NCBI GenBank assembly: GCA_900541925.1
Contig: UQMB01000008.1
Coordinates: 50,775-114,774, forward strand
Length of the DNA: 64,000 nucleotides
Origin: an uncultured Bacteroidales bacterium
Lineage (GTDB): Bacteria; Bacteroidota; Bacteroidia; Bacteroidales; UBA932
Direction of reading: 5' to 3'
Of this stretch, positions 1 through 8,331 are shown piece by piece. Numbering within the stretch: position 1 is the first letter of the stretch; each line of letters begins with the position of its first letter. Both the position numbers and the translations under genes were made by a program. Below the pieces are notes generated by a model. The model saw nothing but the letters and a program-made list of their open reading frames with translations, made no database searches and was not told where the DNA came from.

Positions 1-1301
1 TCCGGGACGACCTTTTCCATCTCCGTCGAGTGCGAGCCCTTGATCAGGATGGCGGCGTCGCTCTGCGGATTGTCCTTGAGCCATGCGGCGAGGGCGTCGG
101 AGTCTTCGAACCACTTCCAGCCCGGCTCCGCCCCGCTCTTGTCCAGCGCTTTGCGGAATTCCTCTCCTACGAAGAAGGCCTGCGGCATCTCGCCCCGGAG
201 GCGCTCAAGAACCTTGCAGTGCTCGGACAGGGACTCCTCTCCCAGTTCCTTCATGTCCCCAAGCATGACGGTCTTGTGCTCCGACTGTACTGAGGCGAAA
301 CTGTCCAGCGCTGCGGCCATGGATGACGGATTGGCGTTGTACGCGTCCACGATAAGTGTATTGCGCTCCGTGCGCACCATCTGTGAGCGGCTGTTGTCCG
401 GAATGTACCGCTCTATTGCGGATATGGACTCCTTGCGCGTCACGCCGAAGCGGTCGGCGATCGCGATGGCGGCCAGGACATTGTCCGCGTTGTACGCCCC
501 GATGAGATGCGTGTTGATGACGGTGCCGTCGAGTTTTATGCGGAGGAACGGCTCTTCCGGGGTGGTCGGCAGGATTTCGGCGCTCTGATATTCGAGGCCG
601 TAACCGAAGATATGGCAGGGCTGTGCCGATGCCATGCGCCGAAGGACTTCATCGTCTTCATTGAGGAAGATGAGGGAGTACCTGTGCTCTCCGAGCCATT
701 TGTAGAGTTCGCCCTTGGCCTGCTTGACCCCGTTGTATGAGCCGAATCCGAGCAGATGCCCCTTGCCGATGTTGGTGATCAGGCCATAGTCGGGCTTGCA
801 TATCTTCACGAGCCTGGCGATGTCGTCCGGGTGGTTGGCCCCCATCTCGATGATGGCCACCTGTGTCCTCGGGGTGATTCTCAGGAGCGACAGCGGCACT
901 CCGATGTCATTGTTGAGATTGCCCTCCGTGGCGGTGACGCTGTACCGGCAGGACAGCACTTCGCGGATCAGGTTCTTGGTGGTGGTCTTGCCGTTGGTCC
1001 CCGTGAGTCCTATCACCGGAAGCCTGCCCCCGCCCATCTGGCTCCTGTGGTATGCGGCGAGATCCTGCAGGGCCTTGAGGCTGTCTTTAACCTTTATGAT
1101 GCCGCGGCCTTCCGGGATGGATTCGCGGTCAGTGACAGCCCAATAGGCACCGTTGTTCAGTGCCGTCTCCACGAAATCGTTGCCGTCGAAATTCTCTCCC
1201 TTGAGTGCGAAGAACATCTCTCCGCCCCTTATTCTGCGCGTGTCGGTGGTGACCCTGAACCGGCAGCCGCAATACTTCTTGTATAAATCCTCTATCTGCA
1301 T
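1..1301 (-). CDS. murF: UDP-N-acetylmuramoyl-tripeptide--D-alanyl-D-alanine ligase, 3' end cut by window edge
   Basis: MurF adds D-Ala-D-Ala to the UDP-MurNAc-tripeptide, the last cytoplasmic step of peptidoglycan precursor synthesis. Reading the minus strand from the ATG at 1301 gives an open frame of about 433 codons to the window edge. It begins MQIEDLYKKYCG and carries the Mur-ligase P-loop GTNGKTTT at residues 101-108, then NLNNDIGVPLSLL, EMGANHPDDI, and the C-terminal domain motifs DAYNANPSSM and GDMKELG. Only the last few residues seem to lie outside the window. The start sits 1 base after the dut stop, so it is the last visible gene of the tgt, lptF/G-like, dut, murF cluster. The ATG at 1306 is out of frame with the protein. 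Assignment is secure. Confidence 0.95.
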   Translation of the reverse strand, partial: MQIEDLYKKYCGCRFRVTTDTRRIRGGEMFFALKGENFDGNDFVETALNNGAYWAVTDRESIPEGRGIIKVKDSLKALQDLAAYHRSQMGGGRLPVIGLTGTNGKTTTKNLIREVLSCRYSVTATEGNLNNDIGVPLSLLRITPRTQVAIIEMGANHPDDIARLVKICKPDYGLITNIGKGHLLGFGSYNGVKQAKGELYKWLGEHRYSLIFLNEDDEVLRRMASAQPCHIFGYGLEYQSAEILPTTPEEPFLRIKLDGTVINTHLIGAYNADNVLAAIAIADRFGVTRKESISAIERYIPDNSRSQMVRTERNTLIVDAYNANPSSMAAALDSFASVQSEHKTVMLGDMKELGEESLSEHCKVLERLRGEMPQAFFVGEEFRKALDKSGAEPGWKWFEDSDALAAWLKDNPQSDAAILIKGSHSTEMEKVVP

Positions 1302-1302
1302 A

Positions 1303-1737
1303 TCATTTGACTCCTGTACTTCCGAAACCTCCTTCTCCGCGGTCTGACTTGCCCAGTTCCGACACTTCTTCCCACTCGATCTTCCCATGGGCGGCGAGCA
1401 CCATCTGGGCTATCCTCTCCCCTTTCTCTATCACGAAGTCCTCGCTGCTGAGATTGACCAGCGCGGTCATCAGTTCGCCTCGATAGTCGGCATCGACAGT
1501 CCCCGGGGCATTGATGACGGTAATGCCTTTCTTGATGGCGAGCCCGCTGCGCGGACGGACCTGTATCTCATATCCGGCCGGAATCTCCACATAAAGCCCC
1601 GTCGGGACGAGCACCCTCTGGAGGGGATGGAGAACGATTGGCTCTTCGTTGTTGGCCCTTATGTCCACGCCTGCCGAGAGGCTGGTGGCATATTCGGGCA
1701 GCGGATTGCCGCTTCTGTTGATTATCTTTACTTTCAT
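1303..1737 (-). CDS. dut: dUTP diphosphatase
   Basis: This enzyme hydrolyses dUTP to dUMP and pyrophosphate, which keeps uracil out of DNA and feeds dTMP synthesis. The 144-residue length is typical of the trimeric family. All five motifs are visible: AGVDIRA (22-28), PRSGLA (62-67), the catalytic-Asp motif [10 protein letters not shown] (79-88), GERIAQ (106-111) and the C-terminal lid [10 protein letters not shown] (133-142). It lies 3 bases after the permease stop and 1 base before murF, so it is probably cotranscribed with both. Confidence 0.97.
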   Translation of the reverse strand: MKVKIINRSGNPLPEYATSLSAGVDIRANNEEPIVLHPLQRVLVPTGLYVEIPAGYEIQVRPRSGLAIKKGITVINAPGTVDADYRGELMTALVNLSSEDFVIEKGERIAQMVLAAHGKIEWEEVSELGKSDRGEGGFGSTGVK

Positions 1738-1740
1738 ACT

Positions 1741-2835
1741 TTATTTCGGTGCAAGTCTGTACAATATCACTGCAATTACCGCGAACAGGATGTTCGGTAT
1801 CCAGAGCGCTATCCCTGGCGGGAGCGTGTCCGTGTAGACGAACATCTCGCTGAATCGCAGGAAGAGGATGTAAGAGAAGGCCAGCGCTATGCCTATGCCT
1901 ATGTTCCACCCGATCCCTCCCCTCTTCTTCTTGGAGGACAGGGTCACCCCTATGATGGTGAGGATGATGGCGGAGAACGGCATCGCCCAGCGGCGGTTCT
2001 GCTCGATCAGGGCGTACATTACATTGGTGTCTCCCCTCATCTTCTGCGTGGCGATGAGCCCGTTGAGCTGGCCCATGCTGAGGGTCTCCACAGTCTTCTC
2101 GTTGACGAACAGGTCCTTGATCTTGAGGGCTATCACGGTATCGACGCTCTCTTTGTAGCTCACCTTGTCCTCCAGTCCTTCGGAATAGTCCCTGATGAAG
2201 ACGCGGCGCATTTTCCAGCCGTCCAGCGTACTGTCCCAAGCGGCGCTTTCGGCGCTTACCTTACGGGAGAGGCGACTCCCGTCGATGTCCTCTATCGTGA
2301 ATTTGTAGGCGGTGTTGTTCCACCTGCTGAACGACTCTATGTAGACGAACTGCCCGGGAGCTATCTGATAGTGGATATTCTTGAGGTTGAAGTTGTTGTG
2401 CCGTTTGATGTACTTGCTCTCGAACTCCACCCTCGTGGCGTTTGACCTCGGTATCACATAGAAGTTGAGTCCCAGGGACAGCAGGGTGATCAGCAGGGCG
2501 GAAGCGAGATAAGGCACAAGCATCCTGGCATAGCTGACCCCTCCCGAAAGGATGGCGATGATCTCGGAGTTCGCGGCCATCCTCGAGGTGAAGAAGATCA
2601 CCGTGATGAACACGAACAGAGGCGAGAACATGTTGACGAAGTACGGGATGAAATTGAGGTAGTAGTCGAATATGATCGCCTTTAGCGGGGCTTTGTTGGA
2701 GACGAAATACTCTATCTTCTCCGAGATGTCGAAAATGATGACGATGCCGATGATGAGCAGCAGCGACATGAAGAAGGACAGGATGAACTTCTTCGAGATG
2801 TACAAGTCAAGTTTTTTGAAACCGGGAATGTTCAT
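1741..2835 (-). CDS. LptF/LptG (YjgP/YjgQ) family LPS export permease
   Basis: This is a permease of the LptB2FG type, which extracts lipopolysaccharide from the inner membrane and passes it to LptC. The 364-residue protein starts MNIPGFKKLDLYISKKF, the usual family opening, with hydrophobic segments near residues 15-35, 55-80 and 100-125. A soluble periplasmic domain of about 150 residues follows, then three more helices ending in LYRLAPK. That 3+3 helix layout fits LptF or LptG. Sequence alone does not tell me which, so no symbol is given. Its ATG overlaps the end of tgt by 4 bases, which implies translational coupling. The LptD-like protein at 39021 belongs to the same export pathway. Confidence 0.88.
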   Translation of the reverse strand: MNIPGFKKLDLYISKKFILSFFMSLLLIIGIVIIFDISEKIEYFVSNKAPLKAIIFDYYLNFIPYFVNMFSPLFVFITVIFFTSRMAANSEIIAILSGGVSYARMLVPYLASALLITLLSLGLNFYVIPRSNATRVEFESKYIKRHNNFNLKNIHYQIAPGQFVYIESFSRWNNTAYKFTIEDIDGSRLSRKVSAESAAWDSTLDGWKMRRVFIRDYSEGLEDKVSYKESVDTVIALKIKDLFVNEKTVETLSMGQLNGLIATQKMRGDTNVMYALIEQNRRWAMPFSAIILTIIGVTLSSKKKRGGIGWNIGIGIALAFSYILFLRFSEMFVYTDTLPPGIALWIPNILFAVIAVILYRLAPK

Positions 2836-3962
2836 ATCCTTGAACTTATCCTTTTGACCGTGGCGTCTTTCCAGGAGGAGAAATCTCCGGCCTCGATGTG
2901 GCGTCTGGCTTCACGCACGAGGTCGAGGTAGAAAGCGAGATTGTGCTCGCTGGCGAGCATGGCCGCGAACATCTCCCCGGCGATGAACAGGTGGTGAAGG
3001 TAGGCCTTGGAATATGCGTGGTCTACGAATGACGCTCCGTCCGGGTCGAGTTCGGAGAAGTCCTCCGCCCATTTCGCGTTGCGCATGTTCATGATGCCGT
3101 TCCAGGTGAAGAGCATACCGTTGCGCCCGTTGCGGGTCGGCATCACGCAGTCGAACATGTCCACTCCCCTCGCTATGCCCTCCAGTATGTTGGCCGGGGT
3201 GCCCACACCCATGAGATATCTGGCCTTGTCCTGCGGGATCACCGGGTTCAGCAGCTCAAGCATCTCGTACATCTTCTCCGTAGGCTCCCCTACCGCGAGC
3301 CCGCCTATGGCTATGCCGACCTCGGAGAACTCCAGTGCGTGCTCGGCGGCTTCAAGCCTCAGGTCCGGGTAAACGCAGCCCTGTATGATGGGGAAAAAGG
3401 TCTGGCCGTAGCCGTACAGCGGCTCCGTCTCGCGGAATTTGCGCGCGTACCTTTCGAGCCAGTCCTTGGTGAGGTCCAGGCTCTTGCGTGCGTAGTTGTG
3501 GTCCGCGTCTCCCGGGCAGCACTCGTCCAGGGCCATCATTATGTCCGCGCCTATTATGCGCTGGGTGTCGACATTGTTCTCAGGGGTGAAGCTGTGCTTC
3601 GAGCCGTCTATGTGGCTGCGGAAGGTGCAGCCTTCCCTGGTGAGTTTGCGGATCTGCGTCAGGGAGAATACCTGGAAGCCCCCGCTGTCCGTGAGTATCG
3701 GGCGGTCCCAGCTCTCGAACCGGTGGAGCCCTCCGGCCGCCTTGAGGGTATCGAGCCCTGGCCGCAGATAGAGATGATAGGTGTTGCCGAGTATTATCTC
3801 GGCCTTTATGTCTTCCTTGAGGTCGCGGTGATAGACTCCCTTCACGGAGCCTACCGTCCCGACAGGCATGAAAATCGGTGTATGTATGGTACCGTGGTCT
3901 GTCTCAAGCACTCCGCACCTTGCGCCGGAGAGAGGGTCAGAGGCGGTCTTTGTGAATCTCAT
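2832..3962 (-). CDS. tgt: tRNA-guanine(34) transglycosylase
   Basis: Tgt swaps guanine-34 for a queuine precursor in GUN-anticodon tRNAs. The 376-residue protein has the substrate motif TDSGGFQVFS (91-100), the family block GGLAVGEP, and the nucleophile region DMFDCVMPTRNGRNG. The C-terminal CxCxxC zinc motif of the E. coli enzyme is not visible. The equivalent stretch reads SFVDHAYSKAYLHHL, keeping the neighbouring AYLHHL. From memory this loss is common in Bacteroidota, so it may be a lineage trait and not damage. First gene of the tgt, lptF/G-like, dut, murF cluster. Confidence 0.95.
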   Translation of the reverse strand: MRFTKTASDPLSGARCGVLETDHGTIHTPIFMPVGTVGSVKGVYHRDLKEDIKAEIILGNTYHLYLRPGLDTLKAAGGLHRFESWDRPILTDSGGFQVFSLTQIRKLTREGCTFRSHIDGSKHSFTPENNVDTQRIIGADIMMALDECCPGDADHNYARKSLDLTKDWLERYARKFRETEPLYGYGQTFFPIIQGCVYPDLRLEAAEHALEFSEVGIAIGGLAVGEPTEKMYEMLELLNPVIPQDKARYLMGVGTPANILEGIARGVDMFDCVMPTRNGRNGMLFTWNGIMNMRNAKWAEDFSELDPDGASFVDHAYSKAYLHHLFIAGEMFAAMLASEHNLAFYLDLVREARRHIEAGDFSSWKDATVKRISSRI

Positions 3963-3981
3963 CTCAAATCCGTTTATCCTG

Positions 3982-3989
3982 CAAAGATA
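3982..3989 (-). promoter_or_regulatory. Candidate Bacteroidota -7 box for the tgt cluster
   Basis: On the minus strand the octamer TATCTTTG matches TAnnTTTG and lies about 20 bases upstream of the tgt ATG. I found no good TTTG box 18-21 bases further upstream, so this is only a half match. Confidence 0.4.
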
Positions 3990-4045
3990 GTCAAAAATAT
4001 AAATCGTGCCGCGCTTTGGCGGGAGTGCATCAGGACGCGTGCTGT

Positions 4046-4077
4046 TTTGGTTTGATGAAACATTTTTTCTACTTTTA
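4046..4077 (+). promoter_or_regulatory. Candidate promoter for the nucleoside transporter
   Basis: TTTG at 4046-4049, a 20-base spacer, then TACTTTTA at 4070-4077, one mismatch from TAnnTTTG. It is 27 bases from the ATG at 4104, in the 141-bp divergent gap between tgt and the transporter. Confidence 0.4.
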
Positions 4078-4103
4078 TGACCTGAAACTAATTCTTTACG
4101 GAA

Positions 4104-5387
4104 ATGAACAAATCAAATGTCAGCCTTAAGCTGATAATCATGAACTTCCTCGAGTTCGCAGTGTGGGGGGCATACCTCACCTCAATGGGGAGTTTCCTCG
4201 CCAAGTCGGGCTTCGGGCCGCAGATCTGGCTCTTCTTCGCCACACAGGGCTTCGTCTCCATCTTCATGCCTGCCCTTATGGGCATCGTGGCCGACAAGTG
4301 GGTTCCCGCCCAGAAGGTCCTCTCGCTCTGCCATGCGCTTGCCGGCATATTCATGCTCGGTGCCGGCGTATACGCCAAGAGTGCTGGCGCTGGCATTGAA
4401 TTCAGTGTCTTCTATGCTCTCTATGCCCTCAGCGTCGCATTCTTCATGCCGACCATAGCCATAGCCAATTCCGTGGCTTATAACGCTTTGGAAAAGGCGG
4501 GCAAGGATCCGGTCAAGGATTTCCCTCCGATCCGCGTGTTCGGTACGGTCGGCTTCATCTGCACGATGCTATTCGTCAATTTCGTCAAGGGCGCGGACGG
4601 GGTGCAGTTCCAGCACAGTTACAACCAGTTCTTTGTCTCAGGCGCGCTCAGCATCGTCCTCTGCTGTTACGCCCTGCGTATGCCGAACTGCCCTTGCAAG
4701 CCTAAGACCGCCGAGGTGCAGAGCTTTGCCGAGGCGACGGGGCTCAATGCGTTCAAGCTCTTCAGCAACAAGCAGTTCGCCATCTTCTTCATATTCTCGA
4801 TGCTTCTCGGTGCCGCCCTCCAGATAACCAACGGCTACGCCAACACCTTCATCACTTCGTTCAAGGACAATCCTGCGTATGCGAATGCCTGGGGTGCCAA
4901 CAACGCCAACGCCCTGATTTCTCTGAGCCAGCTCTCCGAGACCCTCTGCATCCTGCTCATACCGGTGTTCATGAAGAAGCTCGGCATCAAGAAGGTGATG
5001 CTCATCGCGATGTTCGCCTGGGTTTTCCGCTTCGGTTTCTTCGGACTGGGCAATCCGGGTTCCGGCGTGTGGCTCTTTGTCCTCAGCTGTCTGGTGTATG
5101 GTGTGGCTTTCGATTTCTTCAACATCTCAGGCTCGCTGTTCGTCAACGAGAATGTCGACAAGGGCATGCGCTCGTCGGCCCAGGGTCTGTTCATGCTTAT
5201 GACCAACGGGCTCGGGGCGTCCATCGGCACTTGGGCCGCGGGGCTTGTAGTCAACCATTTCGTGTACAATGCTGGGACTCCTGACTGGAGCACGGCCTGG
5301 TACATTTTCGCCGCATATGCATTCGTTGTGGGCGTGCTGTTCATGATTCTGTTCAAGGATCCCGGCAAGCAGCTCAAGACGGCATAG
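4104..5387 (+). CDS. MFS nucleoside:H+ symporter family transporter
   Basis: An inner-membrane carrier of the NupG/XapB-like nucleoside:H+ symporter branch of the major facilitator superfamily, probably for nucleoside uptake. The 427-residue protein opens with the family-like stretch LIIMNFLEFAVWGAYLTS and has about 12 hydrophobic helices. It has FIFSMLLGAALQITNGYANTF near the middle and a predicted cytoplasmic C-terminus. The exact substrate cannot be read from sequence. It is monocistronic, with a hairpin terminator just downstream and the potD gene converging on it. Confidence 0.85.
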   Translation: MNKSNVSLKLIIMNFLEFAVWGAYLTSMGSFLAKSGFGPQIWLFFATQGFVSIFMPALMGIVADKWVPAQKVLSLCHALAGIFMLGAGVYAKSAGAGIEFSVFYALYALSVAFFMPTIAIANSVAYNALEKAGKDPVKDFPPIRVFGTVGFICTMLFVNFVKGADGVQFQHSYNQFFVSGALSIVLCCYALRMPNCPCKPKTAEVQSFAEATGLNAFKLFSNKQFAIFFIFSMLLGAALQITNGYANTFITSFKDNPAYANAWGANNANALISLSQLSETLCILLIPVFMKKLGIKKVMLIAMFAWVFRFGFFGLGNPGSGVWLFVLSCLVYGVAFDFFNISGSLFVNENVDKGMRSSAQGLFMLMTNGLGASIGTWAAGLVVNHFVYNAGTPDWSTAWYIFAAYAFVVGVLFMILFKDPGKQLKTA

Positions 5388-5407
5388 CACGGACTTTTGT
5401 AATTGAT

Positions 5408-5440
5408 AAACGGCGACAGGGTTTCCTGCCGCCGTTTTTT
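5408..5440. terminator. Rho-independent terminator, nucleoside transporter / potD
   Basis: Inverted repeat AAACGGCG..AGG / CCT.CCGCCGTTT with a short loop, followed by a T run to 5440. It lies between the convergent stops at 5387 and 5459 and could serve both strands. Confidence 0.8.
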
Positions 5441-5458
5441 AGGTTCGATGAGCCGCGC

Positions 5459-6751
5459 CTAGCGCTTTCTTGTCTTGCGGCGGCTGGATTTTCTGGTCTT
5501 CGTGATGACGCCGGCTGCTGCTGCGGCGACGATGAACACCACGATGACGATAACGGTCATGCTGTTGGCGTTGTCTCCCTTGACCCTTGACCACATGGCG
5601 ATGAGCGGTGCGGTGCGCTCACCCCAGTCGTGCTCCATGGTGCTGCGTGCAATGGTCTGAGTGTCAGGATAGAGCACAGGATCGGCGCATACGGCTGTCG
5701 CCTCCGGCCCGAAGAAGTAGCTCAGGTCGGCCGCCGCATAGCTGCTGTCGCTGAACGCCTCCATGACCTCGGGAGCGCCCAGGACCGAGACGTATCCGGT
5801 CACGTCCACATTGCGTATGGCTATGTCCGGGCGGCACATGTAGTTGATCCAGTACTTGGCAGCCTTCGTGTTGCGCGCGTATTTCGGGATCACCCAGCCG
5901 TCAAACCACACTGTGAAGCCTTCTTTCGGGCAGACGTATCTGAGGTCCACCCCGACTTCCTTGGCTTCCTGTATGGCCCAGACAGCGTCTCCGCTCCAGG
6001 TGAGATTCACCCATCCCCTCTCCTGGATCATCTGCTCCTTGCCGAAGTCGGCCTCCCAGCCTGCCACGAGGTCCTTGACCTGCTTCATGTAGTTCTCCAC
6101 TGCCGCGAGGGATTCGTCGGAAGAGTCGTACATCAGCTCGTCCAGGGTCACCTTGCCTTCCTGGAGATCTTTCTGTCTGAGGTAGATGATGATCTGGGAA
6201 TATATGTCGCGCGGAGAGTCTTTGATGAATATCTTTCCGGCAAACTTCGGGTTGCGGATGACATCCCAGCTTGAGGCCTCCTCATCAGTGACATACTTCG
6301 CGTTGTAGAGGATGCCGGTCGTGCCCCACATGTAACCGACGGAATACTCGTTGGCGTTCTTGCCGTTGCCGTCCATCTTGTCGAAGCAGCCGCGGATGTA
6401 CGGCGCGATGTTGCCGTCTATATAATTGGGCGTCTGGCCGAAGTCCCTGTCGATAGGGAGAAGCAGGTCTGCCTGGAGCATCCTCTCGATGATGTAGTCG
6501 GACGGGCACACGACATCGTAGTCCTCGTGTCCCTTCTCGATTTTGGAGAGCATGGTCTCGTTGATGTCGAATGTCTGGTAGATCACCTTGACACTCTCTC
6601 CGGTCTGTTCTTTGTACCAGTTCTCGAAATCACCGATCACGCTTTCGTCGATGTAATCGGACCAGTTGTAAACCTTGAGGACCGCGCTACGGTCCTGGGC
6701 GCAGCTGCAGAGCATAGCCGCGGCTGTGATGAAAGTCAGAATTTTTTTCAT
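5459..6751 (-). CDS. potD: Spermidine/putrescine ABC transporter substrate-binding lipoprotein with C-terminal membrane anchor
   Basis: The polyamine-binding component delivering substrate to PotBC. The N-terminus MKKILTFITAAAMLCSCAQ is a lipoprotein signal with a cysteine in a lipobox (LCSC). The mature protein starts LKVYNWSDYIDESVI, the classic PotD/PotF fold start, and has ARNTKAAKYWINYM and NYIDGN family features. Oddly, after the binding domain there is a hydrophobic helix of about 22 residues (MTVIVIVVFIVAAAAAGVI) and a basic tail rich in K and R, so the protein may be anchored at both ends. The 430-residue length exceeds E. coli PotD (about 348) mainly because of this. Its ATG directly abuts the potC stop. 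Confidence 0.93.
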   Translation of the reverse strand: MKKILTFITAAAMLCSCAQDRSAVLKVYNWSDYIDESVIGDFENWYKEQTGESVKVIYQTFDINETMLSKIEKGHEDYDVVCPSDYIIERMLQADLLLPIDRDFGQTPNYIDGNIAPYIRGCFDKMDGNGKNANEYSVGYMWGTTGILYNAKYVTDEEASSWDVIRNPKFAGKIFIKDSPRDIYSQIIIYLRQKDLQEGKVTLDELMYDSSDESLAAVENYMKQVKDLVAGWEADFGKEQMIQERGWVNLTWSGDAVWAIQEAKEVGVDLRYVCPKEGFTVWFDGWVIPKYARNTKAAKYWINYMCRPDIAIRNVDVTGYVSVLGAPEVMEAFSDSSYAAADLSYFFGPEATAVCADPVLYPDTQTIARSTMEHDWGERTAPLIAMWSRVKGDNANSMTVIVIVVFIVAAAAAGVITKTRKSSRRKTRKR

Positions 6752-7561
6752 TTATATGTATTGTTCGTTCTTTTTGACTTGTTTTGCCTGTCTGAGATTT
6801 ATGACCAGCAGCAGCACAAGGATAATCAGGAAGATGATAGTCATCAGAGGGCGCAGTTCCGGCGTCAGTCCGCCTTTGCGGGCATCGGCATAGATGTAGG
6901 TGGAGAGAGTTTCCAGGCCTATCGTGCCCCTGGTGAAGAATGTCACGGCGAAATCGTCGAGCGACATGGTGAAGGCGAGGATGAATCCAGAGATCATCCC
7001 GGGTTTCAGCTCAGGGATGAGTACTTTCCAGAGCGCCTGGGACGGCGTGGCCCCCAGATCCAGCGCGGCCTCATAGATGTTGGGGTTCATCTGCCGGAGC
7101 TTGGGCAGTACGCTGAGCACCACATAAGGGGTGCAGAAGCTGACATGTGCCAGCACGACAGTGACATACCCCTGGCTGATGTGCAGGAACACGAAGAGCA
7201 GGAAGAGCGACACACCCGTGATGATGTCCGGGTTGATCATCGGGATGTTGTTCAGGAAACTCAGTGTCTGTCTCTTGCGCCCCTTGAGATTGTGTATGCC
7301 TATGGCGGCCGTGGTCCCGAGGAGGGCCGAGAGGCCGGCGGCGATCAGCGCGATGAGCACAGTGTTCTCCACGGCGGCGATCAGCGAGCCTGTGCCCTGC
7401 ATGTTGCCGGTGAAAAGGTTGCTGTACAACTTGGTGGAGAACCCGGTCCAATTGCCCAGCACCTTGCTCTCCGTGAAGGAGAATATGGCGATGAACACCA
7501 GCGGCGCATACAGCAGCGCCAGCAGGATCCAGATGTAGATTTTGGCGAGTATCTTTTTCAT
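6752..7561 (-). CDS. potC: Spermidine/putrescine ABC transporter permease PotC
   Basis: One of two inner-membrane permeases of the polyamine importer. It has 269 residues and about six helices, with the cytoplasmic EAA loop EAALDLGATPSQALWKVL that docks onto the ATPase. PotC assignment follows from its position after potB and before potD and from the PotC-like N-terminus (KIYIWILLALLYAPLVFIAIFSF). It overlaps the 3' end of potB by 4 bases. Confidence 0.94.
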   Translation of the reverse strand: MKKILAKIYIWILLALLYAPLVFIAIFSFTESKVLGNWTGFSTKLYSNLFTGNMQGTGSLIAAVENTVLIALIAAGLSALLGTTAAIGIHNLKGRKRQTLSFLNNIPMINPDIITGVSLFLLFVFLHISQGYVTVVLAHVSFCTPYVVLSVLPKLRQMNPNIYEAALDLGATPSQALWKVLIPELKPGMISGFILAFTMSLDDFAVTFFTRGTIGLETLSTYIYADARKGGLTPELRPLMTIIFLIILVLLLVINLRQAKQVKKNEQYI

Positions 7562-8331
7562 ATCCTTGATACGTCCTCCCCTGCGTCCTTGTCCCTGTCA
7601 TTGAACAGGGAGGTGATACCTATTATGATGAGCATTATGAGCGCAAGGGCGGCGCCGTAATTCCACATCGAGGAGTTGATGTTCTCCTGGATGATGGTAC
7701 CGAAGAGCTTTATCTTGTTGTTGGTGAGGAACTCGGATATGGCGAATGTGCTTACCGTCGGCATGAACACCATCATTATCCCGCTGGTCACTCCCGGCAT
7801 CGAGAGCGGTACGATCACCTTCCAGAACACCTGCCAAGGGGTGGCTCCCAGGTCCTGGGCCGCTTCTGCGTATGACTTGTCCATCTTGTTGAGAACATTG
7901 TAGATAGGATAAATCATGAACGGCAGATAGTCGTATGCCATACCGAAGAGCAGGGTCCCTTTGCCGAGGCTGATGCCGAGCATGTTGAAGAGCTCCGCCG
8001 TGGCGAGGGTGCGCATCAGGGCGTTGATCCACATCGGAAGTATGAACAGCACGACCGTGACCGCGCTCTTGTTGAGATTGCGGTTGGCCAGTATCCATGC
8101 CGCCGGATAACCGAGCAGGATGCAGATGAGCGTGTTCTCTATGGCGACCTCCATCGACAGGGCGAAAGTGCCCATGGCGTCGGAGTCGGAGAAGAACTTC
8201 GTGATGTTGGCCAGCGTGAAGTGTCCGTAACTGTCCTGAAAGGCATATACGACGACCAGGATCAGCGGCAGGACGACGAAGACCGTAAGGAAGACCAGAT
8301 ACGGGATGCTCCAGCTGCTTCTTTTAGTCAT
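7558..8331 (-). CDS. potB: Spermidine/putrescine ABC transporter permease PotB
   Basis: The partner permease of PotC. It has 257 residues with about six membrane helices and an EAA loop [20 protein letters not shown]. The start [20 protein letters not shown] is typical of PotB. Its ATG overlaps the end of potA by 8 bases and its stop overlaps potC by 4, so potA-potB-potC are tightly coupled. Confidence 0.94.
   Translation of the reverse strand: MTKRSSWSIPYLVFLTVFVVLPLILVVVYAFQDSYGHFTLANITKFFSDSDAMGTFALSMEVAIENTLICILLGYPAAWILANRNLNKSAVTVVLFILPMWINALMRTLATAELFNMLGISLGKGTLLFGMAYDYLPFMIYPIYNVLNKMDKSYAEAAQDLGATPWQVFWKVIVPLSMPGVTSGIMMVFMPTVSTFAISEFLTNNKIKLFGTIIQENINSSMWNYGAALALIMLIIIGITSLFNDRDKDAGEDVSRI

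Noticed and set aside
1387..2445. Long plus-strand ORF of 352 codons over the LptF/G-like and dut genes
   Set aside because: It is antisense to two clear genes, its composition (rich in V, H, E, R) is typical of a reverse-strand shadow, and it has no motif.
6527..7660. 377-codon plus-strand ORF opposite potC/potD
   Set aside because: Antisense shadow of GC-rich genes; the minus-strand products carry clear PotC and PotD motifs.
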